Assembly: GCA_016779985.1 (NCBI GenBank)
Contig: JADHMP010000001.1
Location: 248,001 to 312,000 of the forward strand
DNA length: 64,000 nt
Direction: 5' to 3'
Source of the DNA: JADHMP01 sp016779985
GTDB taxonomy: Bacteria > Bacteroidota > Bacteroidia > Flavobacteriales > Flavobacteriaceae
A model generated the notes under the pieces. It searched no databases, was not told the DNA's origin, and saw only the letters and a list, made by a program, of their open reading frames with translations. Below are positions 43,422-50,798 of this stretch, one piece after another. Both the position numbers and the translations under genes were made by a program. The stretch's first letter is position 1. Every line of letters begins with the position of its first letter.

Positions 43422-44192
43422 ATGCGAATTTTTTTGTTTTTGCTTTTTTTGTCTTCACAATTAGAAGCAAATGATTGGGGCAAAACGGGTCATCGAACAG
43501 TGGGTGAAGTAGCATCACATTATTTAACAAAAAAAACAAAAAAGGCAATTGAAAAATTAATAGGAGGCCAATCACTAGCTTATGTAAGTAATTATGCGGA
43601 CGAAATTAAATCAGACCCTTCCTACAAGAAATATACTCCATGGCATTATGCCAACATCCCACTCGATAAAGAATATGAAGAAATTATACCCTCAGAAGAA
43701 GGCGATATTCTACAAGCAATTAATCAGTTTGTTTTGGTCCTGAAGGACAAGACGGCTACCCTTGAAGAACAACGTTTTGCGCTTAAGTTTTTAGTTCATT
43801 TGGTGGGTGATCTACACCAACCCCTTCACATGGGAAGGAAAGAAGATAAAGGAGGTAATAAAATCAATGTAAAATGGTTTGGAAAAAACAGTAACCTGCA
43901 TCGCGTTTGGGATAGCGAAATGATTGAAAGTTATCAAATGAGTTATTCTGAATTGGCTCAAAACCTACTCTCTATCTATCAAAAATCAAACCGCAATCCT
44001 GATCTTAACTTAAACCCTCTCTTTTGGGCAAAAGAGTCACAAAGGGCTGTTCGTGACATTTATAGAGATATTGAAAAAAATGATCGATTAGGTTATGCCT
44101 ATAGCTATAAATATTTTTCTTTAGTCCAAGAAAGGCTTTATTTAGCAGGAAGGCGTCTTGCGGAACTTTTGAATCATATTTTTGATTCATAA
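43422..44192 (+). CDS. Secreted S1/P1-type zinc nuclease
   Basis: A 256-residue exported nuclease that cuts single-stranded DNA and RNA and can act as 3'-nucleotidase. The signal peptide is MRIFLFLLFLSSQLEA. All nine trinuclear zinc ligands of P1 nuclease can be matched with near-identical spacing: Trp19 (N-terminal after processing), His24, Asp60, His75, His126, Asp130, His136, His160 and Asp164. A coordinating N-terminal Trp would need cleavage just before residue 19, so extra trimming after the signal cut is implied. It follows the receptor gene after a strong terminator, so it needs its own promoter, which I could not find. Confidence 0.93.
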   Translation: MRIFLFLLFLSSQLEANDWGKTGHRTVGEVASHYLTKKTKKAIEKLIGGQSLAYVSNYADEIKSDPSYKKYTPWHYANIPLDKEYEEIIPSEEGDILQAINQFVLVLKDKTATLEEQRFALKFLVHLVGDLHQPLHMGRKEDKGGNKINVKWFGKNSNLHRVWDSEMIESYQMSYSELAQNLLSIYQKSNRNPDLNLNPLFWAKESQRAVRDIYRDIEKNDRLGYAYSYKYFSLVQERLYLAGRRLAELLNHIFDS

Positions 44193-44217
44193 AGCTTAAA
44201 AATTAAAAATTGAAAAG

Positions 44218-44291
44218 TCGGGATGACTGGATTCGAACCAGCGACCACACGCACCCCATGCGTGTACGCTACCAGACTGCGCCACATCCCG
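44218..44291 (-). tRNA. tRNA-Pro (anticodon GGG)
   Basis: A cloverleaf is readable on the minus strand. The acceptor stem is CGGGATG/CATCCCG with discriminator A. The anticodon stem CACGC/GCGTG encloses loop ATGGGGT, giving anticodon GGG (Pro codons CCC and CCU). The T-arm is GCTGGTTCGAATCCAGT. CCA is not encoded. It lies 20 bases downstream of the second tRNA-Pro and shares its promoter. Confidence 0.95.
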
Positions 44292-44311
44292 AATTGGATA
44301 GGGTTATATTG

Positions 44312-44386
44312 TCGGGGTGGCAGGATTCGAACCTGCGACCTCCTGCTCCCAAAGCAGGCGCGATGACCGGGCTACGCTACACCCCG
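44312..44386 (-). tRNA. tRNA-Pro (anticodon TGG)
   Basis: A cloverleaf on the minus strand has acceptor CGGGGTG/CACCCCG and discriminator A. The anticodon stem CCTGC/GCAGG has loop TTTGGGA, anticodon TGG, reading CCA and by wobble other Pro codons. The T-arm is GCAGGTTCGAATCCTGC. It is first in a two-tRNA unit. Confidence 0.95.
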
Positions 44387-44399
44387 AAAAAGATGAGGG

Positions 44400-44430
44400 C
44401 AAATATAAGCTTTCTCAAAAATAGAAGCAA
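44400..44430 (-). promoter_or_regulatory. Predicted promoter of the tRNA-Pro pair
   Basis: Minus-strand -33 TTG at 44428-44430 and -7 TATATTTG at 44400-44407 are spaced 20 bases apart. The -7 box lies 13 bases before the 5' end of tRNA-Pro(TGG), a sensible distance for a stable-RNA promoter. Confidence 0.6.
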
Positions 44431-44478
44431 TCGAATCTCAACAATATTTTACTGTGTAAAGTCCTTATTTATTTCTTA

Positions 44479-46038
44479 TTAAAGCGAGCAATCAAGACAT
44501 TGAAGAACTTCCTGATTCATTTGCCAATAATGCCCCATCATTTCATCTCGATTGAATTGTTGATCATTCTTTGGTCTCCAAGAAAGGTGCTTGGCTATTT
44601 GGGGTGAGAGATAAAAGGGTTGTTCCTCATTAAGCCAAAGAATAATTTCTAGATCTTGCTTAAAACCCCACTGGCTCTCAGCTAAATACCATTCTTTAGG
44701 GAAGTAGAGATTATTATTTTGCTGTGAAAAGTCATACTGAAGTGCCTTTGCATTTGCCATTGCAATTTTATAATTTCTACCTGCGGCCTTTTTGATGATT
44801 TCAACTTCGATTTGTGAATCTTCGCTTTGCTTTAGTTGAAGCCTAATTTTTTCTCCGAGCATATAGGTTTCACCTAAACTATCTTTGAAATAAGGGCGTC
44901 CTTTTTCTTCCCATTGAATCAATTCTGAACCCATTGTATTTTGAAGGTGCAATTGCAATGTGTCTTGAGAGGCAAGCTGGAGTTCGTGAATCGTCTTTAC
45001 TCGACTTGTGACATTATACTGGTCGTGTTCTAGGTAAGCATAAATAGATATTCCAATAAGACTCAATAACCATAACACTAAAAGAGTGATGCCAATAGAT
45101 TTTCCTAACCAATTTTTTTTAGGGGCTAATAATAAATTGCCTAAAAGAAACAAAAAGACAAGGGGGATCATGCCTAGTATAAAAAAAGCGATAGCTACAA
45201 GCGTGCCTACAACTGGTGTTGTCCCCCATATGTGCATAACAATTGGCCATTCGATTGATTTAAAAATAAACAGTAAAGTAAAACCTATACACCATCCTAT
45301 AGATCCTAAAACAGCAATAAATAGAAAGACAAGGCCTAAAATTTTAAGTCCTATTTTTACGATTCCGCCAATAATCTCTACTAAAAAATCGAAGAAATTT
45401 TTTGATTTTTTTTTTAAGTTTCCTCCAACCTCTTCATAATTTACATTTTTTACACGTTCGGTAACATCTTCAAATTCTTCACGAATTTTTTTTTCTATAG
45501 TGGCAATATTTATGGGTTTGCCTTTCATTCTTAGCTTGTCAGAGGTGGTTTTAGCCTCGGGAACTATAATCCAAAAAAGAATATAAATAAGGAAAAATGT
45601 TCCACCTGAAAAAATAGCAAGTAATAACCAGATCAGTCTAATCCAAGTTGGATCAAAGGCAAAATAATGACTTATACCAGCCGCTACACCTCCAATATAT
45701 TTGTCGTCGGGATCTCTAAACAGTTTTTTATCCGTATATACTTTATGAGGGGGTATATTATTTTTTTCTGAGGTGCCTTCATCAAACTCATTCGGTTCGC
45801 CTAAGGTTTTTATAATATCTTCAACATCTACTTTATTAATAACATATTCATTGCTTTTCTTTCGCTCTTGAAATAATTCAGCAATCCGTGCTTCAATGTC
45901 TTCTAAAATGTCATTACTTCCTTCAGTATTTTTGAAGGTTTGTTTTAATTGATTTAAATATTCTTGAAGTAGCAAATAAGCCATTTCATCTATAACAAAA
46001 GCAGTATTGGCAAGATTAATAGTGACAGTTTTATTCAT
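44479..46038 (-). CDS. PspC-domain membrane protein
   Basis: A 519-residue membrane protein. The cytosolic N-terminus (about 1-90) is acidic with a small helical domain (NDILEDIEARIAELFQERK). A PspC domain follows (about 105-165: KLFRDPDDKYIGGVAAGISHYFAFDPTWIRLIWLLLAIFSGG). There are then a charged loop, three or four further membrane segments (about 230-335) and a C-terminal extracytoplasmic domain of about 180 residues. PspC in E. coli senses envelope stress; this larger form is common in Bacteroidetes with a PadR regulator. The start overlaps the padR-like gene by 4 bases, so the two form an operon. Confidence 0.9.
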   Translation of the reverse strand: MNKTVTINLANTAFVIDEMAYLLLQEYLNQLKQTFKNTEGSNDILEDIEARIAELFQERKKSNEYVINKVDVEDIIKTLGEPNEFDEGTSEKNNIPPHKVYTDKKLFRDPDDKYIGGVAAGISHYFAFDPTWIRLIWLLLAIFSGGTFFLIYILFWIIVPEAKTTSDKLRMKGKPINIATIEKKIREEFEDVTERVKNVNYEEVGGNLKKKSKNFFDFLVEIIGGIVKIGLKILGLVFLFIAVLGSIGWCIGFTLLFIFKSIEWPIVMHIWGTTPVVGTLVAIAFFILGMIPLVFLFLLGNLLLAPKKNWLGKSIGITLLVLWLLSLIGISIYAYLEHDQYNVTSRVKTIHELQLASQDTLQLHLQNTMGSELIQWEEKGRPYFKDSLGETYMLGEKIRLQLKQSEDSQIEVEIIKKAAGRNYKIAMANAKALQYDFSQQNNNLYFPKEWYLAESQWGFKQDLEIILWLNEEQPFYLSPQIAKHLSWRPKNDQQFNRDEMMGHYWQMNQEVLQCLDCSL

Positions 46039-46376
46039 TTCTTATTTTTTTTAATTTGGGTAATTTTATTAACAGATTGATTAAGTTCTGACCAGGCTAC
46101 ATTTAGAGTAGCTAAAAAAGTTTCTCCTTCTGGGGTTATCATGTAATACTTACGTGGGGGTCCAGAGGTTGACTCTTCCCATCTATAATTCAGAAAAGTA
46201 GCATTTTTTAAGCGAGTGAGCAATGGATAGAGCGTTCCTTCAACGACTAGCATTTTACCTTGCTTTAATGCAGAAAGAATTTCTGAACTGTAGAGGTCTT
46301 TTTGTTCGAGTAGAGAAAGAATGCAAAATTCTAATACGCCCTTTCTCATTTGTGCAATTGTGTTTTCTATTTTCAT
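46035..46376 (-). CDS. PadR-family transcriptional regulator
   Basis: A 113-residue winged-helix protein of the short PadR-s2 type: RKGVLEFCILSLLEQKDLYSSEIL at the N-terminus, the wing region VVEGTLYPLLTRLKN, and GPPRKYYMITPEGE. PadR proteins repress genes in response to small molecules or envelope stress and often regulate themselves. Here it is first in a two-gene unit with the PspC protein. Two similar dyad sites flank its predicted -7 box, a layout expected for autorepression. Confidence 0.92.
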   Translation of the reverse strand: MKIENTIAQMRKGVLEFCILSLLEQKDLYSSEILSALKQGKMLVVEGTLYPLLTRLKNATFLNYRWEESTSGPPRKYYMITPEGETFLATLNVAWSELNQSVNKITQIKKNKK

Positions 46377-46386
46377 CGGGTCTATT

Positions 46387-46399
46387 TATGTTATGCAAA
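46387..46399. promoter_or_regulatory. Possible PadR operator 1 (imperfect)
   Basis: TATGTTATGCAAA matches the reverse complement of the second site (TATGTTATACATA) at 11 of 13 positions and overlaps the padR -7 box. Inferred autoregulatory site. Confidence 0.4.
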
Positions 46400-46403
46400 T
46401 ATA
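46396..46403 (-). promoter_or_regulatory. Predicted -7 box of padR-pspC
   Basis: Minus-strand TATATTTG fits TAnnTTTG, 19 bases before the ATG at 46376. No -33 TTG; the -33 position is covered by the dyad at 46421-46433. Confidence 0.5.
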
Positions 46404-46420
46404 TATATAAAAAAAGGTAA

Positions 46421-46433
46421 TATGTATAACATA
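46421..46433. promoter_or_regulatory. Possible PadR operator 2 (palindrome)
   Basis: TATGTATAACATA has perfect 5-bp arms TATGT and ACATA around ATA and contains ATGT/ACAT half-sites like those of known PadR operators. It sits at the -33 position of the padR promoter. Confidence 0.45.
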
Positions 46434-46507
46434 ATACTAATTTTAACATTTCTCCAACATTTTGAATCATGACATTCTATTAAATTAGAGCATCAAAAAA
46501 AGGATTT

Positions 46508-46699
46508 ATGGGATACTCACGAGGCTTTTTTTATTATAAAGCGATCTTAAGAAAAGTTAGTTTTGACGCAACCCTCTTTCACAAAGAGTTGCATAAGGCA
46601 TACGCTAATTTAGACTATGAAGAAGTATTACTTTTAAATCGTTGGGTGCTACGTTTTCTTAAACAAAATCCACAGTTAAATAATTTGTCAATTATTTAG
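46508..46699 (+). CDS. Small hypothetical protein (63 aa)
   Basis: A 63-residue soluble basic protein, MGYSRGFFYYKAILRKVSFD at the start and EEVLLLNRWVLRFLKQNPQL near the end, predicted helical. I do not recognise a named family, though the composition is that of a real protein rather than a chance frame. It is preceded by AAAGGA at a suitable distance from the ATG. It is divergent from padR, and its 3' end overlaps the convergent oxyR 3' end by 8 bases. Function unknown. Confidence 0.6.
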   Translation: MGYSRGFFYYKAILRKVSFDATLFHKELHKAYANLDYEEVLLLNRWVLRFLKQNPQLNNLSII

Positions 46700-47621
46700 G
46701 GGCAATAATACGCACTTCTTCTAATTGAATAAGGCCTCTAATTACCGCAGCGATCAAATCATGCAACACATTTATGATAGGGGTTTTAAGTTGTGCCTTA
46801 GAAAAGATAAGGCTAATTTCTCTAGCGGGTACTGGGTGCTCAAAATGACGTAAATTCTCTTTCGACTTTTCAGCCATATTGAGTGTTTGAAGATAGGGTA
46901 GAAGTGTCATTCCCAGGCCTTGATCTGCTAGATGAACTAAAGTTTCAAAACTTCCGCTTTTAAGATCGAAACGCGGATGTTGCTGATTTTTAGTTTGACA
47001 AAGATTTAAGACATGTTGCCTAAAACAATGGCCGTCTTCCAAAACTAACATTTCAGTATTCTCGATGGCTTCAACAGTCAACGTTTCCTTTTTGGCCAAA
47101 AGATGTGAGGGTGGCACATACCCTACAAAGGGTTCGTAATAGAGCGGTCTCTCTTTAATTTTGTCATGGTTGAGAGGTGTGGCCGCAATTCCAGCGTCTA
47201 ATTTTCCTTCCACCAAAAGTCTTTCCATATTCTCAGTGGTATGCTCTTCAATTTTCAAATCTACTTTGGGGTATTTTTTTATGAAGGTATTCAAGAAGAT
47301 GGGCAATAAGGTAGGCATCACCGTCGGAAGTATGCCTAAGTTGAACGCTCCAGCAATGACTCCTTTCTCAATAGCGACTATATCTGCAACACGATGGGTT
47401 TCTTCTATAATCGTTTTGGCTTGCTCTAATATTTTCTCTCCAATGGGGGTAGCTTTTATGGGTTTAGCATTTCTGTTAAAAATTCGTACGCCTAACTCTT
47501 CTTCTAATTTTTGAACCTGCATACTTAATGTGGGTTGTGTAACGAAAGATTTTTCTGCAGCTAAGGTAAAGTTGCCAAAACGTGCTACAGCCAAGGTATA
47601 TTCAAGTTGCGTTATCGTCAT
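46692..47621 (-). CDS. oxyR: OxyR, LysR-type hydrogen-peroxide sensor
   Basis: A 309-residue LysR-family activator. The N-terminal winged helix (MTITQLEYTLAVARFGNFTLAAEK ... LSMQVQKLEEELGVRIF, 1-60) is followed by a periplasmic-binding-like sensor domain. The sensor keeps the redox pair Cys199 and Cys208 in GHCFRQHVLNLC, the same spacing as in E. coli OxyR, where a disulfide between them activates transcription. Likely targets include katG. It is oriented away from the cyclophilin gene and has a -7 box 21 bases upstream in a very AT-rich region where OxyR could bind its own promoter. Confidence 0.93.
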   Translation of the reverse strand: MTITQLEYTLAVARFGNFTLAAEKSFVTQPTLSMQVQKLEEELGVRIFNRNAKPIKATPIGEKILEQAKTIIEETHRVADIVAIEKGVIAGAFNLGILPTVMPTLLPIFLNTFIKKYPKVDLKIEEHTTENMERLLVEGKLDAGIAATPLNHDKIKERPLYYEPFVGYVPPSHLLAKKETLTVEAIENTEMLVLEDGHCFRQHVLNLCQTKNQQHPRFDLKSGSFETLVHLADQGLGMTLLPYLQTLNMAEKSKENLRHFEHPVPAREISLIFSKAQLKTPIINVLHDLIAAVIRGLIQLEEVRIIAPK

Positions 47622-47642
47622 AATATATACTTATAAATATCT

Positions 47643-47650
47643 CAAATATA
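47643..47650 (-). promoter_or_regulatory. Predicted -7 box of oxyR
   Basis: Minus-strand TATATTTG fits TAnnTTTG, 21 bases before the ATG. The surrounding DNA is nearly all A and T, so chance matches are possible. Confidence 0.4.
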
Positions 47651-47769
47651 ATAACAATAAACTATATTATATTAATGAAAGCGTTAAATAAACCTTAAAA
47701 TTCAGAAAAATAAAACCTTATATAAGTAATAAATTATCAAAAATAAAATATTATAAGAATATCCTATGT

Positions 47770-48480
47770 TTATTTATTTTTAACAATTTCTATTTCCATG
47801 AATATGTTATGAATGGGTGCTTCTCTACTATCGATAGGCTGTTGATTGATTTTGTCAACCACTTCCATACCTTCTATTACTTTACCAAAAGGTGTATAGT
47901 TGCCGTCTAAGTGGTAGGCTCCGGGCGACTGCACAACTATAAAAAATTCATATGGAGAGGCTAATTTATACGGGTTTTCTATTTCGCTGCTGGGCACTGA
48001 AAGAATACCACGATGATGTGAATGTCCTTTTCGAGTATCGTTAGGCAGCAAATAGCGCCCTATGTCTCCTCTTTTTCTTGAAGTTTTATAATTGTCAGAA
48101 TTGCCCCCTTGAATAATGAATTCTGGAACGACTCGATGAAAAGTTGTTCCGTTAAAGTATTTCTTCTTTGTTAAATAAATAAAGTTGGCGCGATGATATG
48201 GCGTATTTTCAAAAAGCTCAATAGTTATGTTTCCAAATTGTGTTTTAATACGAATCAACTTTTCTAAATTTTCCTTGGCATAGTCAAAGAAAAAGGGAAT
48301 CGCATTTTTGTCGTCGAGTAGAATATGCTTTTCTTTTTTCTCAACAACTACCTTTTTATCTTCTACAGATATTTTATTTTGAATGTCTACTTTTTTTAAA
48401 GTAGTTTTTTTGGGTTGTTCATTACAACCTAAGAAAACTATGGCTAATACAAGATGAATACTTATTTTTGAACCGAACAT
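47770..48480 (-). CDS. Cyclophilin-type peptidyl-prolyl isomerase lipoprotein
   Basis: A 236-residue probable lipoprotein: signal MFGSKISIHLVLAIVFLGC, with Cys19 in lipobox VFLGC. A Lys-rich linker (20-70) leads to a cyclophilin domain (about 75-236: TTFHRVVPEFIIQGGNSDN, LDGNYTPFGKVIEGMEVVDKI). It would assist folding of exported proteins. It is the third periplasmic PPIase in the window. The start codon shares bases with that of the divergent NUDIX gene (CATG at 48478-48481), so no intergenic DNA exists between them. Confidence 0.92.
   Translation of the reverse strand: MFGSKISIHLVLAIVFLGCNEQPKKTTLKKVDIQNKISVEDKKVVVEKKEKHILLDDKNAIPFFFDYAKENLEKLIRIKTQFGNITIELFENTPYHRANFIYLTKKKYFNGTTFHRVVPEFIIQGGNSDNYKTSRKRGDIGRYLLPNDTRKGHSHHRGILSVPSSEIENPYKLASPYEFFIVVQSPGAYHLDGNYTPFGKVIEGMEVVDKINQQPIDSREAPIHNIFMEIEIVKNK
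48463..48470 (+). promoter_or_regulatory. Predicted -7 box of the NUDIX gene, inside the cyclophilin gene
   Basis: TATTTTTG fits TAnnTTTG and ends 8 bases before the NUDIX ATG. It lies within the first codons of the divergent cyclophilin gene. The NUDIX transcript would be nearly leaderless. Confidence 0.4.
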
Positions 48481-49117
48481 GGAGAAAACATTATTTCAAC
48501 AATTAGCCTTAAAATTACAAGATTTATCTGAAAAGGGGACACCAAATATTGAAACTGCAGCATCCCCAAAAAGAAAGGAATTTTTGTCAGACGCTCACTC
48601 AAAAAAAACTGTTTATAGCCCTGCAGCCGTATTAATTTGTTGTTACCCTAATGCTAAAGGGGACTATTTATTTCCAATTATTAAAAGACAAGATTATTCT
48701 GGAGTTCATTCAAATCAGATGGGTCTTCCGGGAGGAAAACCCATACAGCAAGATAACTCTTTATGGCAAACAGCCTTAAGAGAATGTGATGAAGAGCTAG
48801 GAATCCATTCTTCAAAGATCATTCGAGTTGGAACTTTATCAGATGTTTTAATCCCTCCAAGTCAATTTAAGGTGACACCTTTCGTAGCTCAACTCGATTT
48901 TGAGCCAAACATAGTATTGGATAACAGAGAAATCGCAAAATTTTATCAGCTCTCACTAAAAGAGCTAGTACAACTTGATATATCTCATAAAAAAATGATT
49001 TTGGATCAAAAAGAATTGCAGGTTCCAGGTTTTGAATTTGAGTCAGAATTTATTTGGGGAGCTACCGCTATGATGCTTTATGAATTTAAGGAAATCTTAA
49101 AGCATTTGATAAAATGA
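48479..49117 (+). CDS. NUDIX hydrolase, CoA pyrophosphatase-like
   Basis: A 212-residue NUDIX hydrolase. The Nudix box region is GLPGGKPIQQDNSLW followed by QTALRECDEELGI, giving the catalytic RExxEE core. The preceding HSNQMGLPGG resembles the UPF0035 signature of NudL/CoA pyrophosphatases, which cleave coenzyme A into phosphopantetheine and 3',5'-ADP. Substrate is inferred from that resemblance only. The first Glu of the general Nudix consensus is replaced, as is usual in this subfamily. The start codon overlaps that of the divergent cyclophilin gene. Confidence 0.88.
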   Translation: MEKTLFQQLALKLQDLSEKGTPNIETAASPKRKEFLSDAHSKKTVYSPAAVLICCYPNAKGDYLFPIIKRQDYSGVHSNQMGLPGGKPIQQDNSLWQTALRECDEELGIHSSKIIRVGTLSDVLIPPSQFKVTPFVAQLDFEPNIVLDNREIAKFYQLSLKELVQLDISHKKMILDQKELQVPGFEFESEFIWGATAMMLYEFKEILKHLIK

Positions 49118-49123
49118 ATTTGA

Positions 49124-49131
49124 TATATTTG
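49124..49131 (+). promoter_or_regulatory. Predicted -7 box of the acyltransferase gene
   Basis: TATATTTG fits TAnnTTTG, 16 bases before the ATG at 49148, in the 30-base gap after the NUDIX gene. A TTTG lies 15 bases upstream, slightly close. Confidence 0.45.
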
Positions 49132-49147
49132 GGCAGAAACAAAAAGA

Positions 49148-49975
49148 ATGCTCCTCTTAAAAAAAAATCCGTTTGGTCATTATTTAATACTGAAAAAATG
49201 GTTAATTAGGTACTTAGGTATAATGACGCACAGGCGTTATAGGGGCTTCAACCAACTGCATATTGAAGGCTCTGAAATCATTAATAATCTCCCTGATAAA
49301 AATGTTCTATTTATTGCTAATCATCAAACCTATTTTGCCGATGTGGTAGCCATGTTTCATGTTTTCAATGCCAGTTTAAGCGGAAGAATAGATTCAATAA
49401 AAAATGTCGGCTATTTGTGGAACCCCAAGCTAAATATATATTTTGTGGCTGCAAAAGAAACAATGCGGGCTGGTTTCCTTCCTCGCATACTTGCCTATGC
49501 GGGCTCTATATCTATTGAAAGAACTTGGAGAGAACACGGCAAATCAATAAATCGCCCAGTGAAAATGACAGATGTAAAAAATATTGGCGCAGCTTTAAAT
49601 GACGGGTGGCTTATTACTTTTCCTCAAGGTACAACTCGGCCTTTTCAACCCGTTCGAAGAGGAACAGCACACATTATTAAGACCCATAAGCCATTAGTGA
49701 TACCAATAGTTATAGATGGTTTTAGAAGATCTTTTGACAAAAAAGGATTGATGATAAAAAAAAGAGGGATACTCCAATCAATGGTTATAAAACCTCCTTT
49801 AGAAATTGACTACGACAAAGAAACTCACGAAGAAATCATAGAAAAAATTCAATATGCCATTGAACAACACCCTTCTTTTTTGAAAGTTATTCCAGAGGAA
49901 GAACTCGAAGCCCAGAGACAGCTTGATAGAGAACGTCAATGGGATTTTGACAATAAAAAAACGGCTAAGGAATAA
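49148..49975 (+). CDS. Lysophospholipid acyltransferase family protein (PlsC-like)
   Basis: A 275-residue protein of the PlsC/LPLAT superfamily that would transfer an acyl chain to a lysophospholipid or similar acceptor. The catalytic motif reads NHQTYFAD, that is H-x5-D rather than the classical H-x4-D. The second motif reads FPQGTTRPFQPVRRG instead of FPEGTRS. VIPIVIDGFRR matches the third block. These changes mark it as a distinct subgroup, which I recall in other flavobacteria. A hydrophobic stretch near residues 10-22 may anchor it. It converges on the SOD gene with an 11-base overlap of coding ends. Confidence 0.85.
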   Translation: MLLLKKNPFGHYLILKKWLIRYLGIMTHRRYRGFNQLHIEGSEIINNLPDKNVLFIANHQTYFADVVAMFHVFNASLSGRIDSIKNVGYLWNPKLNIYFVAAKETMRAGFLPRILAYAGSISIERTWREHGKSINRPVKMTDVKNIGAALNDGWLITFPQGTTRPFQPVRRGTAHIIKTHKPLVIPIVIDGFRRSFDKKGLMIKKRGILQSMVIKPPLEIDYDKETHEEIIEKIQYAIEQHPSFLKVIPEEELEAQRQLDRERQWDFDNKKTAKE

Positions 49976-50687
49976 CTGCAGCACAGCTTACTCTCGCGCC
50001 AGCGGCACCAGAGGGCTGCGAAATAAAGTCATCTTGACCCTGGTGAACAATTACTGCTTTTCCCATTATGTTTTTTGTGTCGTCATCGCAACCTAAACAC
50101 CACAAATCAGTAGTAAAAGTTATCATTCCATGCCCTGAGGCATCAGCTTGAAAATTTCCTATATCCCCTCGATGAAAACCAGAAGCCGCTCCCCAATCTC
50201 CATGATTCTCAAATGTTGGATTCCAATGTCCTTTGGCTGATTTACCATCTGCTGATGAGCAATCTGCTTTTTCATGAAGATGAATTGCGTGTGTTCCTGG
50301 GCTAAGGCCATTTATATGAGCTTCAAGTTGAACATTTCCATTAGATTCGGTAAAAGTAACACTACCTTCAGCAGTACTGTCACTTTTTGGATCAAGGGTA
50401 ATTCGAATTTTTTTGACTTTATTAGTATTAGGTTCTTCCCCCTTTAGATCATATTTTTTGGTTACTGTTTTTACCTTTTCTGAAACTTCTTCCTGAGTGC
50501 CTTCAAAAACTTGAATCTCTTTTGTTATTTTTCCATTATCATCAGTTATAAATGTAACGGTTGCTTTTGTACCCATCTCAGAGGCATCCATTTTAACTTC
50601 TACACTAACCTCCTTATCTTTTTTCTTTTGCTGACAATTAAAAAATAGAGTGGAACATACGAGAAGGAGGGCAATTTTTGTTTTCAT
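49965..50687 (-). CDS. Cu/Zn superoxide dismutase-family lipoprotein
   Basis: A 240-residue lipoprotein (signal ending LFFNC, Cys18). A Lys/Glu-rich region (about 20-105) precedes the SOD fold. Metal ligands are present: HAIHLHE, GHWNP, GFHRGDIGNF with the zinc Asp, and VIVHQGQDDF with the late copper His. The structural disulfide Cys residues are in ADCSSAD and ARVSC. The active-site Arg lies in GAAGARVSC. An additional CxxC (WCLGC) sits before the last ligand. It would detoxify superoxide in the periplasm. Together with katG and oxyR it adds to the oxidative-defence set in this part of the window. Confidence 0.93.
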   Translation of the reverse strand: MKTKIALLLVCSTLFFNCQQKKKDKEVSVEVKMDASEMGTKATVTFITDDNGKITKEIQVFEGTQEEVSEKVKTVTKKYDLKGEEPNTNKVKKIRITLDPKSDSTAEGSVTFTESNGNVQLEAHINGLSPGTHAIHLHEKADCSSADGKSAKGHWNPTFENHGDWGAASGFHRGDIGNFQADASGHGMITFTTDLWCLGCDDDTKNIMGKAVIVHQGQDDFISQPSGAAGARVSCAAVIP

Positions 50688-50758
50688 GTTTTAATTTTTT
50701 TATTAAAAGTAGTAGATTTTGATTAAAGAAAAAAGAAAGCGGTATGAAGTGATTCAAC

Positions 50759-50785
50759 TTGAAAAATTGCAAAGTCTTATCTTTG
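50759..50785 (+). promoter_or_regulatory. Predicted promoter of the DUF3089 gene
   Basis: TTG at 50759-50761 and TATCTTTG at 50778-50785 are spaced 16 bases apart. The ATG at 50799 follows 13 bases after the box. Confidence 0.5.
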
Positions 50786-50798
50786 AATAAAATTGTTG

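Noticed and set aside
44210..44482. 90-residue plus-strand frame over the tRNA genes
   Set aside because: It runs across both tRNA-Pro genes in antisense; the apparent peptide is translated tRNA, a common false call.
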